A stretch of DNA of 64,000 nucleotides from Polaromonas sp. (GCA_013298945.1 JAAFJR010000004.1:1-64000); one strand, 5' to 3'; shown: positions 1 through 8,182, counted from the first letter of the stretch. Notes: generated by a model not told the origin, from the sequence alone. Program-made: numbers and translations.

Positions 1-63
1 AGGTTTTGCTATCTTTTTTGAGTTGTCGTTGTTATCGTTTAGTCCGTTTTAATTTTTTTTATC

Positions 64-84
64 AGAGTCGAAAGACTCTTTTTT
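64..84 (+). terminator. Rho-independent terminator of an upstream plus-strand gene
   Basis: A perfect 6-bp stem AGAGTC/GACTCT with a GAAA tetraloop is followed directly by a run of T on the plus strand. The minus-strand reading has no T-tract, so it should end a plus-strand transcript entering from the left of the window. The rest of positions 1-172 is AT-rich and shows no gene I can support. Confidence 0.75.
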
Positions 85-172
85 AAAAGAATTAACACTT
101 CATACGATGTATATTATGTTAAATAAACTAAGTGGAAAACTAAGAATTAAAACTTACTGAATCGATTGCACC

Positions 173-712
173 CTAAAACCGTAGTTTAAGCGTCGCAAAC
201 ACAGCCGCGCTGACTTTGGCCGCTTTTGGTACAGCGTAAACATCAAGCCCTACATGCTGCGTTTCAATCGAGACCATAGGAAGCAACACGGGTGTGATTT
301 TGGCCTCTAAATATCCGGTGATTAACGCCGCTTGTATACCTAATTTAACGGGGCCGTAGCTGTAGGGCATCCACTGTGCGCCTGCATAAACGCTGTTGCG
401 GTCGTTGCTGTTGATGTAGGTACCCGCCGTCAAACGGGTATTTTCTAAGCCTGTAAGTTCTTCAAACCACGGCGATTGCCACTGTAGCGCCAATCCAGGG
501 TTGCGTTCTCTGAAGCCGCAGGTTCTGCAGCTGTGGTATGCCAAGCCGCCTAAAACAAGCCAAGGTTGTTCTAAAACCGTGTTTTTTGAGGGCTTTACTT
601 CGATGCTGGGTGGCGTATTTATTGCCTCTTGTGCTATTGAATTAGTAGTAAAAAATGCGATGAATAATGCACTAAAAAGAGCAAATGAAAGCGAAATTTG
701 TTTCACCATCAT
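173..712 (-). CDS. Small outer-membrane-type protein with signal peptide
   Basis: Predicted exported protein of 179 residues. The start at 712 is chosen because its ATG overlaps the stop of the upstream LD-carboxypeptidase gene as ATGA and because it opens directly into a signal peptide (MMVKQ, hydrophobic core, then SIAQ). The mature part has alternating hydrophobic and polar stretches, motifs such as NPGLALQW and GTYINSNDRNSVYAGAQW, and ends in KLRF with a C-terminal phenylalanine, as outer-membrane beta-barrels do. I recall similar uncharacterised barrel-like proteins in Burkholderiales but cannot name a family with confidence; function unknown. Residues about 21-33 (NSIAQEAINTP) at the signal-peptide/mature junction are encoded by a copy of the dispersed GCCGGC element at 612-650. 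It probably shares a transcript with the upstream gene. Confidence 0.7.
   Translation of the reverse strand: MMVKQISLSFALFSALFIAFFTTNSIAQEAINTPPSIEVKPSKNTVLEQPWLVLGGLAYHSCRTCGFRERNPGLALQWQSPWFEELTGLENTRLTAGTYINSNDRNSVYAGAQWMPYSYGPVKLGIQAALITGYLEAKITPVLLPMVSIETQHVGLDVYAVPKAAKVSAAVFATLKLRF
612..650 (+). repeat. GCCGGC-type dispersed element, copy A (genic)
   Basis: GGCGTATTTATTGCCT followed by GCTATTGAATTAG matches the dispersed element in forward orientation. It lies inside the outer-membrane-type protein gene, whose coding strand reads the element backwards and gives the peptide A-I-N-T-P, the same frame as copies G and M. Confidence 0.8.
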
Positions 713-1647
713 CCCCAAACCAACAAAGCATCGCGTCCATCGACTGCTAGCGTCACTTTTTGACCGATAGGCAGCACCACTTTGGTAGCTACATGACCCA
801 TGGGCAAGCCGGTCAACACGGGGCATTTCACCTGTGAGCGCAGCCAGTCGATGACACTTTGCAGTTTGTAGCCTTTGTCCGCCTGCGGGAATAGCTTGTA
901 ATTGGTAAATTGTCCAAAAATAATGGCTTTTTGCTTGCCCAACACGCCTGCATGCAGCAATTGGGTCAAGTTCCGTTCGATGCGATACGGGTGCTCGGCC
1001 ACGTCTTCAAAGAACAAGATACCGCTTTTATCCGTCGCACAGGCAGGCAAGTAGGGCGTGCCGACCAAGCTGGTCAGCACCGAGAGGTTGCCGCCCCAGA
1101 GCGTGGCGTTGTTGATGTTGAAACTCGCTTTTGTCATGCCAAATTTGTCTGACAATGGCATTCGCCACCCTGCCCCCTCGCCCTGCCCGATCAGTAAATC
1201 GTCAAAACAGGCTTCCATGATGCAGTCTGGCGAACCGTCTTTCTCGACAATCTGCCCAAAATCACCGCAAACCGATGGTCCAGCCCAGCTGGTCGCGCCA
1301 GTTTTGGCCAACAACGCGCATTGAAAAGCGGTGAAGTCGCTGTATCCGACAAAAAGCGTGCCTTTTTGAATCGATTTAGCCACCGCTTTGTAATCTATTC
1401 CACCCAAAATCCGGCTGATGCCGTAACCGCCGCGCGACGTCAGCGCCACATCTGCGCCACTCGAAGCCGCACGACTGAAGGCAGCGATGCGGGTGGCATC
1501 GTCGCCAGCAAAGCGCAAATGGCCGGTCAAAGTGTCTGCATCAATCTCAACCTGGTGACCCAAAGCTTGCAGCCGTTTGATGCCGCGCTTGAACGCTGCT
1601 TTGTCGACAATGCGACTAGAGGGGGAGTAAACGTAAATATGGCTCAT
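709..1647 (-). CDS. ldcA: LD-carboxypeptidase (S66 family, LdcA/MccF-like)
   Basis: Cytoplasmic serine peptidase of the S66 family, which in LdcA removes the terminal D-alanine from murein tetrapeptides during peptidoglycan recycling. MccF relatives cleave microcin C-type compounds. The 312-residue length is typical. The catalytic triad is visible: nucleophile Ser103 in GYSDFTA, Glu214 in LFFEDVAEHPYRIERNL and His285 in GLPMGHVATK. The start at 1647 opens directly into the family's N-terminal strand (IYVYSPS). Its stop overlaps the start of the following outer-membrane-type protein gene by ATGA, which indicates translational coupling. Whether it acts on murein or on peptide antibiotics cannot be told from sequence. 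A YejABEF transporter, which takes up microcin C in enterics, lies far away in the window, so no local link is implied. Confidence 0.9.
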   Translation of the reverse strand: MSHIYVYSPSSRIVDKAAFKRGIKRLQALGHQVEIDADTLTGHLRFAGDDATRIAAFSRAASSGADVALTSRGGYGISRILGGIDYKAVAKSIQKGTLFVGYSDFTAFQCALLAKTGATSWAGPSVCGDFGQIVEKDGSPDCIMEACFDDLLIGQGEGAGWRMPLSDKFGMTKASFNINNATLWGGNLSVLTSLVGTPYLPACATDKSGILFFEDVAEHPYRIERNLTQLLHAGVLGKQKAIIFGQFTNYKLFPQADKGYKLQSVIDWLRSQVKCPVLTGLPMGHVATKVVLPIGQKVTLAVDGRDALLVWG

Positions 1648-1708
1648 AGCTGGATTGTAAACGCTCAGTTTGCTATAAATAGTATAGCGTATTTAAAGGG
1701 TTAAAAAT

Positions 1709-1752
1709 GGCTATAGCCGGCGTATTTATTGCTTGAATAGCTATAAATTTTG
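1709..1752 (+). repeat. GCCGGC-type dispersed element, copy B (intergenic)
   Basis: Forward copy with the palindrome GGCTATAGCC joined to GGCGTATTTATTGC and then TGAATAGCTATAAATTTT. It sits 3' of the tadA fusion gene. A further small inverted repeat GCTAT...ATAGC at 1672-1688 may be an extra arm of the same element. Confidence 0.85.
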
Positions 1753-1794
1753 TAACAAAATAATCTAAAAAATGGTTAAACTTTATCAGCTAAA

Positions 1795-3222
1795 TTACTT
1801 AAAAACATGTACGGCAAGTTTCGCAATCTCTTCCCCATGCTCTTGCACAAAATGACCTGCGTTGTCCAAAACCAGCGGCTGTGGGCAGCCGTTAATCAGA
1901 GCTTGCAAGTCACGCATCGCGGATAAACCCAACACAGGGTCTTGCGCACCGACGGCCATGAGAGTGGGGTTATCCCAGTTGTTGATCCAAAAATCTCTGG
2001 CTTTGCGGGAGACTTCTGAGCCCTCCGCCTGCGGTGTTTCTGGCACCATGGGCGGGAAAGCGCGGGTGGCAGCGCGGAAGCCTTTTTCGGGAAAAGGCGC
2101 CATGTAAGCAGCGCATTCGGCAGCACTCATCTGTGGGTTGCCACGTGCAAAGAGTTTGTCGATTTTGAACTCTGGGTTTTTTCGGCACATCTCCCGCCAG
2201 TCAAGAAAACCTTGACTCAACGGTGCTTCACCAGTCGCAAGCAGGGTGTTCATCACCAGTAAGCCCTTGATTCTGTTGGATTTTCCGTGAAACTCATGTG
2301 GCAAGGTCAAGCCCAATATACCGCCCCAATCTTGCACCACCAGCACGATGTTTTGTAAATCTAGCCGCTCAATCAGCTCAATCAGCACCTGCCTGTGCCA
2401 AGTAAAGGTGTGAAAAGCGTCTTTTTTCGGCTTGTCGCTTTTGCCAAAACCAATCAAATCGGGTGCAACCACCCTTGCTCCTGACTCTAGGAACGTCGGA
2501 ATCATCTTGCGATATAAATAGCTCCATGCAGGGTTGCCATGCAAACACAGGTAGGTGGTTTGACCGAAAGCCTCAATCGCGACATCCGCCTCACCTTCGT
2601 CCAAATAATGCAGCCGCAGGCCTTCTAAAACTGGTAAATTGCTGACGTAATGCGGCTGCCACGGGTAGCCTGGCAGGTTATCAAACGCAGCGTCAGGCGT
2701 ACGCAAGGCATCGCTGCGCAGCGGGTACTTCAGCTTAGCTTCTTGCTTGTTGATTTCGCGTTTGTTTTGAAAAAAATCCTGCAACATCACGCTTGCTTCG
2801 TCTGCCAGCACGCCACCCTCAATCTCGGTTTGATGGTTCAAAGCAATGTTGGTAAATAAATTGGTTACAGAACCTGCCGCACCCGTTTTGGCTTCAGCCG
2901 CACCAAAAACAACGCGCTTCAGGCGCGCATGCAGCATCGCGCCGGCGCACATGGCACAGGGCTCTAGCGTTACAAACAGCTCACAGTCCTCTAATCTGTA
3001 GTTGCCCAATGCTTTTGCCGCAGCTCGCAAAGCCACAATTTCGGCATGCGCGGTCGGGTCGTGATCAACAATCGGTGAATTGTGTCCTACGGCGATGACG
3101 ACGCCATCTTTCACCACCACCGCGCCAACGGGCACTTCCCCCTTCGCAGCGGCAACTTGCGCCTCTTGCAGCGCAAGCGCCATGAACGATTCGTCTTCGC
3201 GGTCTTTGGGGACTAAGTACAT
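1795..3222 (-). CDS. tadA: tRNA adenosine(34) deaminase fused to a haloalkane-dehalogenase-like alpha/beta hydrolase
   Basis: Two-domain protein of 475 residues. Residues about 10-155 are TadA, which converts A34 to inosine in tRNA-Arg: zinc and catalytic residues His59-Ala-Glu61 and Cys89-x-x-Cys92 (PCAMCAGAMLHARL) are intact. Residues about 165-475 are an alpha/beta hydrolase of the haloalkane dehalogenase type: oxyanion/halide segment HGNPAWSYLYR, nucleophile Asp298 in VVQDWGG, likely acid Asp428 in GAQDPVLG and His457 in NAGHFVQEHG. An Asp nucleophile with the adjacent Trp favours dehalogenase or related chemistry over an ordinary esterase, but substrate is unknown. There is no stop or frameshift between the domains; a charged linker (NKREINKQEAKLK) joins them. 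TadA is normally about 150-190 residues and stands alone. The gene lies downstream of tupA on the same strand with a 43-base gap. Confidence 0.88.
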   Translation of the reverse strand: MYLVPKDREDESFMALALQEAQVAAAKGEVPVGAVVVKDGVVIAVGHNSPIVDHDPTAHAEIVALRAAAKALGNYRLEDCELFVTLEPCAMCAGAMLHARLKRVVFGAAEAKTGAAGSVTNLFTNIALNHQTEIEGGVLADEASVMLQDFFQNKREINKQEAKLKYPLRSDALRTPDAAFDNLPGYPWQPHYVSNLPVLEGLRLHYLDEGEADVAIEAFGQTTYLCLHGNPAWSYLYRKMIPTFLESGARVVAPDLIGFGKSDKPKKDAFHTFTWHRQVLIELIERLDLQNIVLVVQDWGGILGLTLPHEFHGKSNRIKGLLVMNTLLATGEAPLSQGFLDWREMCRKNPEFKIDKLFARGNPQMSAAECAAYMAPFPEKGFRAATRAFPPMVPETPQAEGSEVSRKARDFWINNWDNPTLMAVGAQDPVLGLSAMRDLQALINGCPQPLVLDNAGHFVQEHGEEIAKLAVHVFK

Positions 3223-3265
3223 ATGTCCAATATTACATGGACTTTGCGCTCAACTTTACGTTTAT

Positions 3266-4117
3266 TTACTTAGTCGAATTCGGGAAAAACAATTGCGCTC
3301 CACCGATTTTGTAGCTCGCTATAACCGCTTGGCCAGTGTTTGACACCACCCAATCGACAAACTTTTGCCCCTCTACCACCTTGGTTTGCGGGTGTTTAGC
3401 TGGGTTGACCAGCATCACGCCGTATTGGTTGAACAGGCGCTTATCGCCTTCGACCAGTAAGGCCAAATCGCCGCGATTTTTGAAACTCAGCCACGTGCCA
3501 CGGTCTGCCAACACATAAGCGCCTGTGCTGGATGCCATGTTCAGCGCCTGCCCCATGCCGCAACCGCACTCTTTGTAACTGGTAAATTTGTTCTCTGCTC
3601 TGCCCGTATGTGTGCCTACGAGTACGCCAGCTTGCGCCCAAAAGCGCAATTCCGCCGCATGCGTGCCGCTTTTGTCGCCGCGCGAGATAAAGTTGCCGTT
3701 CGCCATAGCTAGCTTTTTCAAGGCTTCAACGATATCAGCGCCCTTCGCTTTAGCGGGGTCAGCGGCGGGGCCAATCAGTACAAAGTCGTTGTACATCACG
3801 GGGAAGCGTTTGACGGCAAAGCCATCGGCCACGATTTTTTCTTCTGCTACTTGATCATGTACAAACAGCACATCTGCATCGCCACGGCGACCCATGTCCA
3901 GCGCCTGGCCCGTGCCTAGCGCAACGACTTTTACATCAATGCCAGTGGCTTTTTTGAACTCGGGCAACAGGTAGCCGAACAGGCCAGATTGCTCGGTCGA
4001 TGTTGTTGACGCGACCACAATCGATTGGGCTGAGACGTTTTTAATTGCTATACTATTAATAGCTATTAAGGTAATAAATACGCCGGCTAGGTGTTTAAAT
4101 GAGGGTATATTTCGCAT
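3266..4117 (-). CDS. tupA: Periplasmic tungstate/molybdate-binding protein (TupA-like)
   Basis: Substrate-binding protein of a tungstate-type ABC importer, 283 residues. Family features are TTSTEQSGLFGYLLPEF (the anion-binding TTS start of the mature protein), GTGQALDMGRRGDADVLFVHD and FVSRGDKSGTH-like NFISRGDKSGTH. The signal peptide is residues 1-30, cut probably after VSAQ. Its hydrophobic core (LAGVFITLIAINSIAI) is encoded by a copy of the dispersed element at 4043-4090. No tupB permease or tupC ATPase gene is adjacent: the next gene is the tadA fusion. The divergent neighbour encodes a ModE-like regulator, followed by a molybdenum hydroxylase, which supports an oxyanion-uptake role. Molybdate or tungstate preference cannot be decided here. 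The partner membrane components must lie elsewhere, or be shared, if the protein works in transport. Confidence 0.85.
   Translation of the reverse strand: MRNIPSFKHLAGVFITLIAINSIAIKNVSAQSIVVASTTSTEQSGLFGYLLPEFKKATGIDVKVVALGTGQALDMGRRGDADVLFVHDQVAEEKIVADGFAVKRFPVMYNDFVLIGPAADPAKAKGADIVEALKKLAMANGNFISRGDKSGTHAAELRFWAQAGVLVGTHTGRAENKFTSYKECGCGMGQALNMASSTGAYVLADRGTWLSFKNRGDLALLVEGDKRLFNQYGVMLVNPAKHPQTKVVEGQKFVDWVVSNTGQAVIASYKIGGAQLFFPNSTK
4043..4090 (-). repeat. GCCGGC-type dispersed element, copy C (genic, signal peptide)
   Basis: On the minus strand it reads CTAGCCGGCGTATTTATT, then ACCTTAATAGCTATT, within the tupA signal peptide. The coding frame is the one in which typical intergenic copies have a TAA or TGA after GCC; here that codon is TTA, so the frame stays open and codes hydrophobic residues. 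Confidence 0.85.
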
Positions 4118-4208
4118 GATTTGTAAAGTTTAACGAGTAAAAATGAATAAGTAAGTTAAAGATGCGGTATCGTATCGACTAATCCATTTTTCTCCGATAT
4201 GAAACGCT
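4118..4208. promoter_or_regulatory. Divergent regulatory region between tupA and the ModE-like regulator
   Basis: This 91-base AT-rich stretch must hold both divergent promoters. It contains the repeated words GGTATCGTATCGAC and CCGATATGAAACG, which could be regulator half-sites, but no clean ModE-type palindrome is visible. The assignment is from position only. Confidence 0.35.
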
Positions 4209-5315
4209 ATGCATAGGCTCCAATTCCATTACACGCTCAGCAAAAACGTCAGTCCCGCAACTGTTCGCAACCCTCTCATCGATTTACTGCAAGCGGTTTC
4301 TTCTGAAGGCTCGATTTCAGCAGGTGCGCGTCAACTTGGGCTGTCGTACCGCCACGTTTGGGGCGAGCTGAAACGCTGGGAAATCGAACTTGGCGGCGAA
4401 TTGCTGATTTGGGAAAAAGGCCAATCGGCCCGTTTAAGCGAATTTGGCAGCAAGCTGATGTGGGCTGAGCGCCAAGCGCAGGCGCGCCTTGCCCCGCAAA
4501 TTGAGGCGCTGCGGGCGGAGCTGGAGCGTTCATTCGCCGTGGCGTTTGATGATGCCAGCCACGTCGTCACCCTTTACGCCAGCCATGACGATGCACTGAG
4601 CCAGTTGCGCGAAGCGGCGATCACACAATCAGCAGATCTCCATCTAGATATTCGCTTCACCGGCAGCGTAGACGCCATTCGTGCCCTGAACGAAGGCCGC
4701 TGCGTGATGGCGGGGTTTCATACCTTAGAAAATATCGGCAAAAACACACTTACCGAGCGCATTTACAAACCACTTTTGAAACCCGGTCTGCACAAAATCA
4801 TAGGTTTTGCCAGCCGCACCCAGGGTTTGATGGTTGCGTCTGATAACCCTTTGAAAATAACTGGTTTGGCAGATTTAACTCAAACCAGAGCTGGCAAATC
4901 CATCCGCTTTGCCAACCGTGCATTGGGCACGGGCACGCGGGTGATTTTGGATGAATTGCTAGCTGCTGCAGCGTTAAACGCTGCTGACATTACTGGCTAC
5001 AACCATACCGAACCATCGCACGCAGCTGTAGCGCATGCCGTGCTGTCGGGTCAAGCCGATGCGGGCTTGGGTATTGAAGCCTCAGCAGTGCAAGCTGGTT
5101 TAGGCTTTGTGCCCTTGGTCAAAGAAAATTACCACTTGGTTTGCCTTAAATCAGCCCTAGAACAGCCTGGCATCGTCGCACTGCAAGCTTTGCTGCGCTC
5201 ACCACAGTGGCAAACAAAGTTAGCCACTATCCCAGGCTATACGAACAGAGTGGCATCACAAACTGGCGAAGTGCTGTCGTTGAGCAAGGTGCTGCCGTGG
5301 TGGAGCTATCGTTAA
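4209..5315 (+). CDS. ModE-like transcriptional regulator with PBP-like sensor domain
   Basis: DNA-binding regulator of 368 residues. Residues about 20-90 form a LysR/ModE-type winged helix (SEGSISAGARQLGLSYRHVWGELKRWE, then LSEFGSKLMWAERQAQARL). The remainder resembles a periplasmic-binding-protein fold placed in the cytoplasm (TLYASHDDALSQLRE, IRFTGSVDAIRALNEGRCVMAGFH, FANRALGTGTRVILDELL, GQADAGLGIEASA). This is the architecture of regulators associated with tungstate/molybdate genes. It is divergent from tupA and upstream of the iorAB-type genes, so it probably controls oxyanion uptake and possibly the molybdoenzyme. The start at 4209 is used because the ATG at 4199 runs into a stop after five codons. 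No strong Shine-Dalgarno precedes it. Confidence 0.8.
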   Translation: MHRLQFHYTLSKNVSPATVRNPLIDLLQAVSSEGSISAGARQLGLSYRHVWGELKRWEIELGGELLIWEKGQSARLSEFGSKLMWAERQAQARLAPQIEALRAELERSFAVAFDDASHVVTLYASHDDALSQLREAAITQSADLHLDIRFTGSVDAIRALNEGRCVMAGFHTLENIGKNTLTERIYKPLLKPGLHKIIGFASRTQGLMVASDNPLKITGLADLTQTRAGKSIRFANRALGTGTRVILDELLAAAALNAADITGYNHTEPSHAAVAHAVLSGQADAGLGIEASAVQAGLGFVPLVKENYHLVCLKSALEQPGIVALQALLRSPQWQTKLATIPGYTNRVASQTGEVLSLSKVLPWWSYR

Positions 5316-5359
5316 CCCTAGTAATCCCACATTTTTAGATCTGGAATTGATTTAATCTC

Positions 5360-5388
5360 TCGACAGTTGGTGTGCTTACAAGGATACT
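5360..5388 (+). promoter_or_regulatory. Candidate sigma-70 promoter for the molybdenum hydroxylase genes
   Basis: TCGACA, a 17-base spacer and GATACT match the consensus at 5/6 and 4/6 positions, about 50 bases before the iorA-type start. A good Shine-Dalgarno (GGAGAC, 6 bases from ATG) follows at 5425-5430. Read by eye only. Confidence 0.35.
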
Positions 5389-5436
5389 ATTTGAAGTTAT
5401 TCAAAGCATCATGCACAACCTAATGGAGACACCAAG

Positions 5437-5898
5437 ATGATAGGTTTCACACTAAACGGCAAAGCCGTCACCACCAACGCACCGACAGACAAACCACTGC
5501 TCTGGGTCCTGCGTGAAGATTTCAATTTGACTGGCACCAAGTTTGGCTGCGGTATCGCTCAATGCGGGGCATGCACTGTGCATTTGAACGGCACACCAAC
5601 ACGCTCGTGCGTGTTACCAGTCTCAGCGGTTTCAGGTGCGCAAGTCACGACGATTGAAGCCATCAATGCCTCCAAAGAAGGCAAAGCCTTACAAGATGCT
5701 TGGATTGCAGAGCAAGCGCCGCAGTGTGGCTACTGCCAATCTGGCCAAATCATGGCTGCGGTAGGGGTGCTCAAAGAAGCACGCGCCCCGCTGTCGCGCG
5801 AGCAGGCGCTTGAGAAAATGACCGGTAATGTGTGCCGCTGCGGTACATACAACCAAATCGCCGCCGCTGTAGTGCGCGCGCAGAAAACTTTGGCTTGA
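5437..5898 (+). CDS. iorA: (2Fe-2S) subunit of a molybdenum hydroxylase (IorA-type)
   Basis: Small iron-sulfur subunit of a xanthine-oxidase-family enzyme, 153 residues, carrying electrons from the molybdenum site. The N-terminal plant-ferredoxin domain binds one cluster through Cys38, Cys43, Cys46 and Cys58 (CGIAQCGACTVHLNG...RSC). The helical C-terminal domain binds the second through Cys97, Cys100, Cys133 and Cys135 (CGYCQSGQ...CRCGTY). The start at 5437 has a GGAG Shine-Dalgarno. It lies 15 bases ahead of the large-subunit gene and must be co-transcribed. No FAD subunit and no XdhC-type maturation gene is nearby, as in isoquinoline 1-oxidoreductase-type two-subunit enzymes. The true substrate, an N-heterocycle or an aldehyde, cannot be read from sequence. 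Confidence 0.92.
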   Translation: MIGFTLNGKAVTTNAPTDKPLLWVLREDFNLTGTKFGCGIAQCGACTVHLNGTPTRSCVLPVSAVSGAQVTTIEAINASKEGKALQDAWIAEQAPQCGYCQSGQIMAAVGVLKEARAPLSREQALEKMTGNVCRCGTYNQIAAAVVRAQKTLA

Positions 5899-5913
5899 TC
5901 AAGGAGAACTCAC

Positions 5914-8121
5914 ATGACATCGACTTTATCAAGCACAAACAGCATCACAAACACCATTTCAAACTCAAAAATTTCGCGCCGCAGCTTCGTCATCGGCACG
6001 GGCTCAGGCGCGATTGGGCTCAGTTTTGGCGCTGCTGTTTCTACTTTTGCGGCGCTTAATGCAACGGCTCAAACGACATCGTTCACACCGATAGCTTGGG
6101 TCAATATCGCGCCTGACAACACCGCAACGATTTACTCGCCCGCTTCCGAAATGGGCCAAGGCACGATGACGGCACTACCCATTGTGATTGCTGAAAACAT
6201 GGAGCTGGACTGGGCAAAATGCAAAGTCGTACACGCACCGGCGGACCCGAAGCGCTTTGGCAACCCAAAGTTTGGCGGCGGCATGATCACCGGATCATCC
6301 CGCACCGTCGTAGGGTACTATCAAGCGCTGCGCTTATCAGGCTTGCAGGGCAAGCTGGTGATGATGGAAGCTGCTGCCAAGACTTGGGGCGTACCGGTGG
6401 GCGAAGTGACCGCGTCCATGAGCATGGTGCGCCACGCTGCCAGCAACCGAAGCATAAGCTATGGCGAGATTGCCAAAACCGCGCAAGCACCAGCAGAGTT
6501 ACCAAAAGTTGATGCAAAAATGCTGAAGCCGATGTCTGAGTTCAAACTCGTCGGCAAAGAAGTGGCTCGGGTAGATTTACCCAACAAAGTTAACGGTTCT
6601 GCTGTTTACGGTATCGACACCCGCATGCCAGGTTTGCATTACGCAGCGGTGCTGCATGCGCCCGTGCAAGGCGAAAAGCCTGAGAAAATTGACGACGCTG
6701 CAGCCAAAGCCGTGGCAGGCGTGAAGGCCATTGTGCCGATTGGCGGTGGCGTGGCGGTGGTGGCGGATTCGTTTTTCACAGCCCTAAAAGCGCGTGCTTT
6801 GCTCAATGTCACTTGGACGAATACCGCGAAAGGTCGCAAATACGACTCCGATGTGGCAATGAAAGAATTCGTCGCCCGCTCTGAAAACTTGGGTGATGCT
6901 GGCGTGACCTACTTCAGCCACGGTGATGCTGCCAAAGAAATCGCTGGCGGTGCTCGTACCTTCAAAGCGACTTACACCAGCGAGCACGTCGCGCAGTTCA
7001 CCATGGAGCCCATGAACACAACTGCAAAAGTGGATGGCGACAAAATCGAAATTTGGACACCCTCACAAACCGTTGCTTTCGTGGTGGGTGGCGTCGCTGC
7101 AGTCGGTGGCTTCAAGCCAGAAAATATCAAAGTCAACATCACGCTTTTGGGCGGTGGTTATGGACGCCGCGTCGAAGCAGAATACGCCGTAGAAGCCATG
7201 TTGATCGCCAAAGCCGTGCCTGGTGTGCCTGTGCAAATGATCTGGACACGCGAAGACGATATGTTGCGCTCCAAACCGCGCCCATTGACAGCGCAGCATT
7301 TGATTGCATCTGTTGATGCTAAAGGTAAGCTCATCGGTTTTCAACACCGTGTTGTTGCCGAAACCATCTACGGACGCGTGCTACCGCCCGCTTTCAAAGC
7401 TGCAGGCAACAAAGATGCGCCAGTGATGGAAGGCGCGGACGGCGTCTACGCTATTCCGGGCCATTTGGTGCAACAGTGCTTGGAAGACCGAGGCATTGCC
7501 TGCAGCTTCTGGCGCGGTGTGGCGCCGGGCTACTTGAAATTCGCCATCGAAACCATGATCGACGAAATCGCCGCTGAGACCAAGCAAGACGCCCTGAAAA
7601 TGCGCATGGATTTAGCCGCCAAATCACCACGTGCACAAGCGGTGATGCAAGAAGTAGCCAAAATGTCAGACTACGCCCGCCCCCGCACCGATGGCCGTGC
7701 ACTGGGTTTTGCGTTTTCAGACACATGGACAAGCTTCATAGGTATGGTGGTTGAAGTCTCCATGTACCAAGGTAAGCCAACTGTACACAAAATCTGGGCA
7801 GCGGTCGATTGCGGCCATGCGTTGACGCCGAAAAATATCGAGACCCAGATTGAAGGCAGTGCGATTTTTGGTTTGTCAGCCGCTTTGGGCGAGAAACTCA
7901 GTTACAAAGCGGGTGAGCCACAGCAACGCAACTTGGGTGCTTACACTTTGCTTCGTGCCGCGCAAACGCCAATCGTCACCGTCAAAGTCATGCCGACTGA
8001 CAACGAACCAGGCGGCATCGGAGAAGTAGGTTTACCACCAGTTGCACCGGCTGTGGCCAATGCGATTGCGAAGCTGACGGGTAAACGCATCCGAACCTTG
8101 CCATTTCCTGAATCTGCTTAA
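5914..8121 (+). CDS. iorB: Molybdopterin-binding subunit of a xanthine-dehydrogenase-family hydroxylase (IorB-type)
   Basis: Large catalytic subunit, 735 residues, typical for the IorB type. The N-terminus carries a twin-arginine signal (SRRSFVIGTGSGAIGLSFG), so the complex is probably exported folded to the periplasm with its small subunit piggy-backed. Molybdopterin-binding segments seen are EMGQGTMTALPIVIAENM, FTMEPMNTTAKV, LLGGGYGRRVEAEYAVEA and, near the C-terminus, GGIGEVGLPPVAPAVANAI with the catalytic glutamate of this family. GGAG lies 7 bases before the start. It is 15 bases downstream of the iron-sulfur subunit. A strong terminator follows. Adjacent tupA and the ModE-like regulator fit a molybdenum-dependent unit. 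The substrate is unassigned. Confidence 0.9.
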   Translation: MTSTLSSTNSITNTISNSKISRRSFVIGTGSGAIGLSFGAAVSTFAALNATAQTTSFTPIAWVNIAPDNTATIYSPASEMGQGTMTALPIVIAENMELDWAKCKVVHAPADPKRFGNPKFGGGMITGSSRTVVGYYQALRLSGLQGKLVMMEAAAKTWGVPVGEVTASMSMVRHAASNRSISYGEIAKTAQAPAELPKVDAKMLKPMSEFKLVGKEVARVDLPNKVNGSAVYGIDTRMPGLHYAAVLHAPVQGEKPEKIDDAAAKAVAGVKAIVPIGGGVAVVADSFFTALKARALLNVTWTNTAKGRKYDSDVAMKEFVARSENLGDAGVTYFSHGDAAKEIAGGARTFKATYTSEHVAQFTMEPMNTTAKVDGDKIEIWTPSQTVAFVVGGVAAVGGFKPENIKVNITLLGGGYGRRVEAEYAVEAMLIAKAVPGVPVQMIWTREDDMLRSKPRPLTAQHLIASVDAKGKLIGFQHRVVAETIYGRVLPPAFKAAGNKDAPVMEGADGVYAIPGHLVQQCLEDRGIACSFWRGVAPGYLKFAIETMIDEIAAETKQDALKMRMDLAAKSPRAQAVMQEVAKMSDYARPRTDGRALGFAFSDTWTSFIGMVVEVSMYQGKPTVHKIWAAVDCGHALTPKNIETQIEGSAIFGLSAALGEKLSYKAGEPQQRNLGAYTLLRAAQTPIVTVKVMPTDNEPGGIGEVGLPPVAPAVANAIAKLTGKRIRTLPFPESA

Positions 8122-8141
8122 GCAAATTTAAACCATGTATA

Positions 8142-8167
8142 AGCCATCTTTGAGGTGGCTTTTTTTG
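8142..8167 (+). terminator. Terminator after the molybdenum hydroxylase genes
   Basis: AGCCATC/GGTGGCT stem with a short TTTGA loop followed by seven T on the plus strand, 20 bases after the iorB-type stop. Good intrinsic terminator. Confidence 0.8.
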
Positions 8168-8182
8168 CGAATCGCTTAAAAT

